NCBI GenBank assembly: GCA_002413785.1
Contig: DHXR01000082.1
Span: 1-20,198, forward strand
Reading direction: 5' to 3'
Source: Mucilaginibacter sp. UBA5151
Lineage (GTDB): Bacteria; Bacteroidota; Bacteroidia; Sphingobacteriales; Sphingobacteriaceae
Length of the DNA stretch: 20,198 bases
Part shown: positions 6,406-12,919 of the stretch, one piece after another
Position numbering within the stretch: the first letter of the stretch is position 1
Layout: each line of letters opens with the position of its first letter
Notes under the pieces: model-generated
The model's database searches: none
Told to the model about the DNA's origin: nothing
What the model saw: only the letters and a program-made list of their open reading frames with translations
Made by a program: the position numbers and the translations under genes

Positions 6406-8712
6406 ATGATAACCAACATTAGTAAATTAAAGAGCTTTGGTGTATTTCAAGATTATAAACAGACGAAGGAGTTACACCCATTTTCAAAATTCAACTTATT
6501 TTATGGGTGGAATGGGAGTGGAAAAAGCACCCTAACAAAACTCTTTATTTCGATAACTGATAAAAAAACACATTCTCATTTCGCAAATGCTGAATATAGC
6601 ATATTATCAGATACTTGCCCAGAAATCACTCATAAAAATATCTCGACGAATGAGGTTAATATTAGGGTGTTCAATAAGGACTTTATCGAACGTAATGTAA
6701 ACTTTGAGCAATCTAAAACTAATAGCATACTCATATTATCGGAAGAAAAAAAAGAAGAACTTGTTAAATATAGGGAGGCATTGACCTTGTTAGAGAACAA
6801 AAAGATTGAACTTTCCAACTCAAGAAAAAACTACGAGAAAAATGTTGAAGAATTAAAGAAGAATTTAAGCACTTGGGCATTTAACGTAAAGAAATCGTTT
6901 GAATTAATCGAAACGTCTAATAGTTATTATCTAAACTATGATAGGACAAAAATTAATGGCTTTATAAAAACAAATACTGATGATTTGAAAAATGCCTCAA
7001 TCTTAACTGTAGAGAAAGTCAGAGAACTGAAAAATACTATAAAGCCTAATCGCAAACCCGATATCGCAGTAGAGCAGTTTACATTAATCGACACGAAAGA
7101 ATTACTATTAAAAATTGACGACTTAAAATCAGTTTTATCTCAAAGCGTTTTTTCAAAACAAATTCAAAGATTAGTTGATAATTCTCATTTAAATACCTGG
7201 GTCGAACGGGGTTTGGAGTTACATCAACAATTAGGTGGTGTGAAATGTGAGTTTTGCGAACAAATAATACCTAAATCAAGAATTGAGGATTTAAACAATC
7301 ATTTTAGCCAAAGTTATAAAGTACTGATCGATGCTTTAAAAAACTTAGACAGTTTTATCGATAGCGTTACAGAAAAAGTGTCTATATCTTTTTCAGAGCC
7401 TTCAGAATTTTATGAAGAATTTCAAGATGATTACATATTGTCAAAACGAAACCATTTGGACAGCGTTCAAAAATGCTATGATATCTTGAAAGTCGTAAGC
7501 AATCATCTGGAAAATAAACTCAATAATCCATTTGAAATCTTTACGAGCCAGTTTGACCAAATCGAGAACGTTTTTGACCTGCTAAATAATAGTTTAAAAA
7601 CTATGCAGAATATAGTCACAAAGCATAATTTTAAAAACCAAAAGTTTGACGAAGTAGTTAAAGAAGCTCAGCAGAAGTTAGAACTGCATTTTGTAGCTGA
7701 ACAACTTTTAAAGGATGATTATCAAGCATTAGAAAAGGAAATAAAAACAATCAAGTCTGGTTGTGACGTTTTGGAACAAGAAGTAAAAACTGGCCAAGAG
7801 GTGGTGCATTCATTTGAGATAGCTTTGCTAAACGAAGCCGTAGGCGCAGAAAAGTTCAACGAAAATCTAACAAAGTTTTTAGGCAGGGGCGACATCCGGT
7901 TGAAATTTGACAAAGAATTGAAAGGATATAAGTTAATTCGCGGGAAAAATACAACGCCGGCGAATAATCTTAGTGAAGGTGAAAAAACCGCTATTGCATT
8001 TGTATACTTTATTTCAAAACTCCGCGAAAACGGAAACGAAATCGACAAAACAATCGTGATTATTGATGATCCGATTTCCAGTTTTGACAGCAATCATCTT
8101 TTTCATGCCTACTCATATTTAAAGATGGAATGCGAGATGTCTGAACAATTATTTATTTTCACTCACAACTTTCAGTATTTTAGACTAATCCGTGACTGGT
8201 TAATAAAAAAGAATGAAACTAAATGGATAAACGGAGCTAAGACTGAAAAGATGAAATCGCGGTTTTATTCCATTGAATGCTTAAATGATTTGGATCGACA
8301 TTCCATCATCACGAATGCGAACGACACATTAATTAAATTCAATTCAGAATACCATTATGTGTTTTACAAACTTAGTGCATTAAGAGAATTGCAAAACTTA
8401 GATATTGAGAAAGCATTTCTGATAGCGAATTTATCACGAAAACTTTTAGAAGCATTTTTGACTTTCAAATTCCCCAAAGGTAGAAATGACTTTAGTCAAT
8501 TGCTCGAAGCTGGTTGTGCAGAGCATGGAAACAGAGAAAAGGTTTATCGATTTATAAATAAATACTCTCATAATCAGCAAATCGATTTTCACGATACGCC
8601 TATAGATAATCTGTTAGGTGAAGGAAATAATATAGTGGAAGAAGTATTTAAAATTGTAGAAAAGCTTGATCCTGTACATTACGCCGAAATGATAGAGGTT
8701 TCGAATAGCTAA
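6406..8712 (+). CDS. AAA_13 ATPase, RloC/PrrC-like candidate anticodon nuclease
   Basis: A 768-residue ABC/SMC-type ATPase split by coiled coil. Walker A is GWNGSGKS (34-41). Long Glu/Lys helices follow, with a CEFC motif (C281, C284) in the middle that resembles the zinc hook of Rad50 and RloC. The signature LSEGE begins at 522. Walker B is IVIIDDPISSFD (550-561) and the switch histidine is in FTHN (H587). The C-terminal part has R678-xxx-E682 and H722 in the stretch KYSHNQQIDF. The R-x3-E...H arrangement is the known active-site layout of PrrC and RloC anticodon nucleases. Those proteins cut tRNA anticodon loops as a phage-exclusion response. No type I restriction genes are adjacent, unlike classical PrrC. 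The gene is AT-rich, unlike flanking housekeeping genes, which suggests transfer. The ATPase call is firm; the nuclease role is inferred from the triad. Confidence 0.8.
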   Translation: MITNISKLKSFGVFQDYKQTKELHPFSKFNLFYGWNGSGKSTLTKLFISITDKKTHSHFANAEYSILSDTCPEITHKNISTNEVNIRVFNKDFIERNVNFEQSKTNSILILSEEKKEELVKYREALTLLENKKIELSNSRKNYEKNVEELKKNLSTWAFNVKKSFELIETSNSYYLNYDRTKINGFIKTNTDDLKNASILTVEKVRELKNTIKPNRKPDIAVEQFTLIDTKELLLKIDDLKSVLSQSVFSKQIQRLVDNSHLNTWVERGLELHQQLGGVKCEFCEQIIPKSRIEDLNNHFSQSYKVLIDALKNLDSFIDSVTEKVSISFSEPSEFYEEFQDDYILSKRNHLDSVQKCYDILKVVSNHLENKLNNPFEIFTSQFDQIENVFDLLNNSLKTMQNIVTKHNFKNQKFDEVVKEAQQKLELHFVAEQLLKDDYQALEKEIKTIKSGCDVLEQEVKTGQEVVHSFEIALLNEAVGAEKFNENLTKFLGRGDIRLKFDKELKGYKLIRGKNTTPANNLSEGEKTAIAFVYFISKLRENGNEIDKTIVIIDDPISSFDSNHLFHAYSYLKMECEMSEQLFIFTHNFQYFRLIRDWLIKKNETKWINGAKTEKMKSRFYSIECLNDLDRHSIITNANDTLIKFNSEYHYVFYKLSALRELQNLDIEKAFLIANLSRKLLEAFLTFKFPKGRNDFSQLLEAGCAEHGNREKVYRFINKYSHNQQIDFHDTPIDNLLGEGNNIVEEVFKIVEKLDPVHYAEMIEVSNS

Positions 8713-8796
8713 TTTCCACAATCTCGCGCGAGTATGGACGCTTGTGGGAGCGGGGTGGAGAGTTTGGAACGTGTGCGCCGTTTAATTAAATTATAG
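8713..8796. other. Convergent intergenic spacer with GC-rich palindrome
   Basis: An 84-bp gap between the convergent RloC-like and RelA/SpoT-domain genes. It holds the perfect 10-bp palindrome CTCGCGCGAG (8723-8732), flanked by inverted CCACAA and TTGTGG words. It is much GC-richer than both neighbours. No T run follows the stem, so a classical intrinsic terminator is not evident. Confidence 0.4.
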
Positions 8797-9855
8797 TTAT
8801 CTAAGGGAATCTTTATATAACTCTATTCGTCTATTATTTTCTATCTCATCCAAATGCCCAACACCAATATGTTCATAATAATCATTGATCTTTAAAGCAT
8901 CTTCGGTTTTTATGATTAAGTAATCGAAAAAGAAAATTAATGGTGCAGAAGAATTTGCAGGTCGGCCGACGGTATATCCTTCCACAATCTTCTTGACAAA
9001 TTTTAAATATGTTACTTGTTCATCCAACAACACTTTTTCAATATCTGCTATATTTTTAAATCCCAAATATTTAGCTCTTGTAACAACCGAATCTGGCAAA
9101 TTCACTTCTTTAATCGACATGCCCGTTATTTGCTCGATGGACTGATTTGCCTTTAAGAATATTGAATTAGTTTTAAGTAAAGAGTTTAATGATGCTTTAT
9201 TAACATCTACTAATTCAGGTTCTGATTTGATCAATTCTGGTACCCCAACTTCGTATTTTGTTAAATCCGTTTTTAATCTATCAAACTCAATGTCAGCACT
9301 CTCTAACAAAGCGGATAATCTATTAAATGTTCTTTTATAATCCTCAGGAATGGTGTTTTCTCCCTTATAGCCTAAATCGTGTTCTATTTCGGCCCAAGCA
9401 TGCTGTAAAATTGACCTTATTTGAATTTCACACTTCATGCCAGCATACCTTTTATACTCCCTGATGTTACACCTATCCACGCTAAATGAAACTACCAAAT
9501 GGAGTGACCTGTATCCAAATTGGTCTGCCTTTAGCCTACGCTTATCAATTGAATTCTCTACGTCTTTTATAAACTCTTTTGCAACTAAATCAGATATTGA
9601 ATCTACTTCGCTTTCGAGATATGTTATAATGCGAATGCCAATAATATCCGTGATATCTTCAATAGTATTATACTTTTCTCCTTTCTCATCTATTTTTTTT
9701 GAAAGGCTTTCTATAGACTTAATTCGACCACTAATTTGATGGATCTGTATCCCTTCATCCAATAATAGGTCTTTTAAAAGGACAAGAATCTTATCTTTGA
9801 ATGCCTCAAATGATTTGATACTACGATTGTATTCTTCGAGAATTTTTTCTTTCAT
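8797..9855 (-). CDS. RelA/SpoT-domain nucleotide pyrophosphokinase (small alarmone synthetase type)
   Basis: A 352-residue protein with one RelA_SpoT synthetase domain in the first 165 residues. Visible motifs are SGRIKSIESL (42-51), EDITDIIGIRI (about 66-76), FGYRSLHL (113-120) and CEIQIRSILQHAWAEIEHDL (142-161). These include the acidic residues and the EIQIR strand expected for ATP-to-nucleotide pyrophosphate transfer. The HD hydrolase and the TGS/ACT regulatory domains of long Rel proteins are missing. The C-terminal ~185 residues are unrecognised and contain a helical segment with GMSIKEVNLPDSVVTRA. Related stand-alone synthetases make (p)ppGpp/(p)ppApp, or act as toxins in toxSAS/CapRel defence systems; the sequence alone does not say which. 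It is AT-rich and convergent with the RloC-like gene. Confidence 0.85.
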   Translation of the reverse strand: MKEKILEEYNRSIKSFEAFKDKILVLLKDLLLDEGIQIHQISGRIKSIESLSKKIDEKGEKYNTIEDITDIIGIRIITYLESEVDSISDLVAKEFIKDVENSIDKRRLKADQFGYRSLHLVVSFSVDRCNIREYKRYAGMKCEIQIRSILQHAWAEIEHDLGYKGENTIPEDYKRTFNRLSALLESADIEFDRLKTDLTKYEVGVPELIKSEPELVDVNKASLNSLLKTNSIFLKANQSIEQITGMSIKEVNLPDSVVTRAKYLGFKNIADIEKVLLDEQVTYLKFVKKIVEGYTVGRPANSSAPLIFFFDYLIIKTEDALKINDYYEHIGVGHLDEIENNRRIELYKDSLR

Positions 9856-9980
9856 GTGCTACGTGGAGGAGGATAAAGATATAATTTTTAAATAAAAAAT
9901 AGATTGATCTTAATATTTCGCAATCTTCAAATATTCCAAAGCAGTAGAGTAAAACTCGTGTTAGATATTAATTTCCTTTT
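9856..9980. other. AT-rich spacer upstream of the RelA/SpoT-domain gene
   Basis: This holds the minus-strand upstream region of the synthetase gene. A weak TATCTTTA resembling a -7 element occurs on the minus strand near 9876, without a clear -33 partner. No RNA gene or ORF is supported. Confidence 0.3.
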
Positions 9981-10107
9981 TTCGTCTCCGCAGGGTCTGT
10001 CGCAGACGACCCTGCGTTTTATGCGATGATAGAACGGTCAATCCAGGCCATCTTATTTAATGGTAATATTTCCAGGTTATATGAACATCGTACGCAGGGG
10101 CGTCGTT
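9981..10107 (+). repeat. ~127-bp dispersed repeat, copy A
   Basis: It begins TTCGTCTCCGCAGG and ends CATCGTACGCAGGGGCGTCG. It shares most of its bases, in the same orientation and at the same length, with 11797-11923. Near the left end CGCAGGGT and ACCCTGCG (about 9989-10017) form a hairpin with a nested GTCTG/CAGAC stem. The right end carries another CGCAGGG word. It looks like a small non-coding, MITE- or BIME-like element. Copies outside this window could not be checked. Confidence 0.65.
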
Positions 10108-10297
10108 GACAGACCCTCCTGGGGCAACAAAGAATTACTTGCAGATCCTCGGATGCCACAGGATGAATTCTTGCGATTAACTAAATTAATAAAGTCATTA
10201 GGGCATACAAATCCAATAAAACAGTCAATGTTATACACTATATACCTAATTTAAAACTGAAATTTAAAAAGTATTAATCTACTTATACATTAGATAA
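10108..10297. other. Non-coding stretch downstream of the split unknown gene
   Basis: This continues from repeat A into AT-rich DNA. A 64-codon ORF covering 10060-10254 runs out of the repeat and has no recognisable features. I see no supported gene here. Confidence 0.3.
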
Positions 10298-11021
10298 TTA
10301 GATCAAGTCCCAATTATTTCTTATTTCTACGGTAGCTTTGTCTACAGTATTTTCTATGTCGGGTTGATTAGAAACTGTGTAAATTCTCCAAGCAAGTACA
10401 TCAACTAAAAAACAACACTTCAAGTCCAATTTGACTCCCCGTTTTTCGAAAAATGTTTTCAATACAAAAAGTGCCGCTTTAGCTTCATCCTCTTTGAGTT
10501 TTTTGCTGGTAAAATTGAATTTAAGAAAACCCACTTGGGTGGCACCCGCATCCTTAGATAGCAACATATCTGCCATTGCGCCAATTCTTACACCATTTTT
10601 TGTTATTGAATCTTTTCTACGCGCTAAATTGCTATTTAGAGTATATTTATTGAGTATCCGGAATTAAAAGCATTGACATTGCAACTATTGCATCTAATCC
10701 ATTAGCGGAACGTATTCTGTTCTTGTAGTCATCTTTATTGGTTGGAAAAGCTTTAGCTTCATTTCGATATACAACCGCTTGCTTTTTAAACTCTTCAAAG
10801 TACAACTCGTGATCATCGAAATTCGCCGAGAAAATATCGCAAACAAGTTTTCTGGCCATCTCGTAGAATCTTGGAACATAGTCACCTGGGTATTTGCATC
10901 CTTTTAATATAGTGGTTTTGCCATTTTCTGTAGCGACAGTATACTGTGAAAATCGCTTAAGGGAAAGCTTGGGATCTTTTACAACTTTCTTAATCTTTAC
11001 TTCAACTTCATCTTCTAACAT
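10298..11021 (-). pseudogene. Unknown gene, probably one ~240-aa CDS split by a frameshift
   Basis: Two minus-strand reading frames lie head to tail. The upstream part (11021-10647, 124 aa, MLEDEVEVKIKKVV to LLIPDTQ) has a purine-rich ribosome site (AAAGGAAAG) before its ATG. The downstream part ends at 10298 (stop) and is annotated naturally from ATG 10576 (92 aa). Its frame stays open for 29 more codons upstream (FRILNKYTL...VRIGA) with no start codon, and overlaps the end of the first part. A single-base frame change between 10650 and 10663 would join them. The C-terminal half has a beta-helix-beta look (VGFLKFNF, then CCFLVDVLAWRIYTVS, then IEIRNNWDLI-like end) that I do not assign to a named family. 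It could instead be two real overlapping genes. AT-rich like its neighbours. Confidence 0.55.
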
Positions 11022-11796
11022 AATATCTTTCCTTTTTTTATCCTAAATTACCTATTTATCACCATTTTATATTATTTAAAAATACTAAAAAAAATGGTAT
11101 AATCCATGAAAAAGTTTTACACAATCAGGTTAATTACTAACAATATTTGCTTATTTAGAGAGCGTGTAGTTAACTTTATGCTGTTGAGTTATCAACTAAT
11201 TCGCCTTTTGTTTTCTGTGTTGAAAAGGCAATAGCATAGCGGCGGCAGCCGAAACAAAATTAACACGTAAAAAGTCTGTATAACCGTAAAAAACAGTGTG
11301 AGCACTGATCAACCCATTATCAACTCACGACAGATGCAAGCGGAAACGATTACAACCGCGGGCCGGGACAAAACGGGGATTGGCTACTGTCAACCGTCTT
11401 GGGAAAGTCCAAGTTCAGGGGTCCTGGTATACTGGCTAAACAGATAAGACGCAGCCCAAATTTTTCGCTGAATTTATTTGGGGGCCGAAATTTTTGCCGT
11501 TTTTGATTTTTTAAACAGAAATCGCACATTTTTTGCTTTGCTTCTCTTTGCTGTTACAATTTCTGCAAGCAGAATTGCTTCGCCGCGACGCCAGCTTTTG
11601 GCTATGCGGAAGACAAAAGCTACTTGCAGGGATAAAAGAGGGGTATGCTTTGCCCACCCAAAAAAACATCGAAATGTGTTTATTTCCCCCGCCTGTCCAA
11701 GTTTGCAACTTGGACAAATAACAGTTTAAGCGTCCCGCTTAAATTATATGCATGGGCCATGTTTGTACTATCAAACAGGTATAATAGTTCGAAGTT
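11022..11796. other. Long intergenic region without a supported gene
   Basis: About 775 bp. Short ORFs on both strands (11299-11450, 11478-11729, 11511-11717) overlap each other and have no domain, ribosome site or coding-like composition. A perfect 9-bp inverted repeat TGTCCAAGT/ACTTGGACA with a 5-nt loop lies at 11694-11716. The GC-rich patches next to AT-rich ones suggest a patchwork of old repeat material. Confidence 0.4.
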
Positions 11797-11923
11797 TTCG
11801 TCTCCGCAGGCTCTGTCCCAGACGCCCCCGCGCTGTATAGCTATGGTAGAAGGGCTAATTCCGTCAATCATAGGTTAATGGTAATATTTCCTCGTTATAC
11901 AAACATCGTACGCAGGGTCGTCT
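11797..11923 (+). repeat. ~127-bp dispersed repeat, copy B
   Basis: Direct-orientation relative of 9981-10107. The first 14 bases match exactly. The segments TAATGGTAATATTTCC (about 11876-11891) and CATCGTACGCAGGG (about 11904-11917) are shared, with small offsetting indels between them. The pairing of the left hairpin is partly degraded in this copy. Confidence 0.65.
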
Positions 11924-12401
11924 TACCATTACCGATTTTAAAGGTAAAGAGGTTAGGAAATAAATTTATAGCCAATAATTAAAACGACTGGATATTCTTC
12001 CCGCCGTCTATCTCATTTTATGCGATTAAACGCCCCAAAAGCATTATGTCTTCCACAAAACGTTCGGATATTTGTATCGTTTGGAGTACATTGACCAAAA
12101 TGCAAGTTTGTAATAGTTTGACTATCAGCAACTTGCATTTTGTTTTTTTAATGAATTTTATTGGTCTTCTCCATAAAACATCACAAATTTAACTTGCAAC
12201 ATATTAGTTATCAGTAATTTACATATAAAAGTACTTTTACTCCCATCCTCTCTGTTTTGCTGTTAATTGAACACGATAACCCATTTATTATCAAATAACG
12301 TGTTATTACTATTCCGTCGGAAACTATTCCTGCTTCAATAAAAAATCAGAAAACAGTAACATTTTTTTTACAAAACATCTTAAGTATATCACGCTTATCT
12401 G
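11924..12401. other. Intergenic region upstream of the molybdenum hydroxylase genes
   Basis: About 480 bp, AT-rich, with no supported gene. The only strong structure is the 13-bp inverted repeat at 12096-12142, listed separately. Confidence 0.4.
12096..12149 (+). terminator. 13-bp inverted repeat followed by T run (orphan terminator-like)
   Basis: CAAAATGCAAGTT (12096-12108) and AACTTGCATTTTG (12130-12142) are perfect complements around a 21-nt loop, and T residues follow to 12149. The shape is that of an intrinsic terminator on the plus strand, but no plus-strand gene lies immediately upstream. The A-rich left arm would also let it work weakly on the minus strand. Confidence 0.45.
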
Positions 12402-12433
12402 TTTGATTGTTAGTATTTTATTCTTTAGCTTTA
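12402..12433 (+). promoter_or_regulatory. Candidate Bacteroidota promoter for the molybdenum hydroxylase operon
   Basis: TTTG at 12402-12405, a 20-nt spacer, then TAGCTTTA at 12426-12433 (seven of eight positions of TAnnTTTG). It lies 18 bp before the ATG at 12452. This supports that start over the in-frame TTG at 12407, which would fall between the promoter elements. Confidence 0.6.
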
Positions 12434-12451
12434 AACATCGATATCAAAAAC

Positions 12452-12910
12452 ATGTTATTAACTATAAACGGTATAAAGCACGAAGTAAATGCAGATGCAG
12501 GGGCCAGTTTACTCAGCGTTCTGCGCGATGATCTTGATATAACCGGCAGCAAGTATGGCTGTGGCGAGGGAGCTTGTGGGGCGTGTACCGTGCTTGTCAA
12601 TGGCTCGGCAATACGGTCTTGTATCACTCCTGTTAGCCTGGTTGCCGGAAAAGAAATCACTACCATCGAGGGGTTGGAAAAGAATGGGAAGCTTCATCCT
12701 GTCCAGGAGGCTTTTCTGAAATCAGATGCTTTTCAGTGTACTTACTGTACTTCAGGGATGATTATGTCTTCTGTTTCCCTGCTTATGATGAACCCTAAAC
12801 CTACTGATGCTGATATCATTTCTGCAATGAACGGAAATATTTGTCGTTGCGGAACTTACCCCAGGATTATAAAAGCCATAAAACTTGCTGCAGAATCTCA
12901 AAATAAATAG
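12452..12910 (+). CDS. [2Fe-2S] subunit of a molybdenum hydroxylase (IorA-like)
   Basis: A 152-residue electron-transfer subunit of the xanthine oxidase family. The N-terminal plant-type cluster is held by C37, C42, C45 and C57 (GCGEGACGACTVLVNG). The C-terminal helical domain holds the second cluster with C96, C99, C131 and C133 (QCTYCTSG and NICRCGTYPRI). All eight cysteines are present. The size matches the small subunit of isoquinoline 1-oxidoreductase and aldehyde dehydrogenases of this family. No signal sequence is seen; such subunits are usually exported together with their Tat-bearing partner. The next gene starts 9 bp after the stop, so the two form an operon behind the promoter at 12402. 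The substrate is not evident. Confidence 0.93.
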   Translation: MLLTINGIKHEVNADAGASLLSVLRDDLDITGSKYGCGEGACGACTVLVNGSAIRSCITPVSLVAGKEITTIEGLEKNGKLHPVQEAFLKSDAFQCTYCTSGMIMSSVSLLMMNPKPTDADIISAMNGNICRCGTYPRIIKAIKLAAESQNK

Positions 12911-12919
12911 GTTGTGAAA

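Noticed and set aside
9437..9739. 100-codon plus-strand ORF
   Set aside because: It is a shadow of the RelA/SpoT-domain gene, whose motifs are clear on the other strand.
10060..10254. 64-aa plus-strand ORF
   Set aside because: It starts inside repeat copy A, has no recognisable motif or ribosome site, and is probably chance.
11478..11729. Overlapping ORFs of 60-80 codons on both strands
   Set aside because: They overlap in several frames with cysteine- and serine-rich random-looking translations and no start context.
4133..12400. Integrated element bounded by a duplicated tRNA-Leu or tRNA-Gly 3' end
   Set aside because: I looked for a second copy of the TTCGATTCCCGC or TTCGAATCTCG ends downstream and found none; no integrase gene is present either.
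12407..12451. Upstream TTG start for the [2Fe-2S] subunit
   Set aside because: It falls between the -33 and -7 promoter elements; ATG 12452 begins directly at the conserved ferredoxin-like domain.
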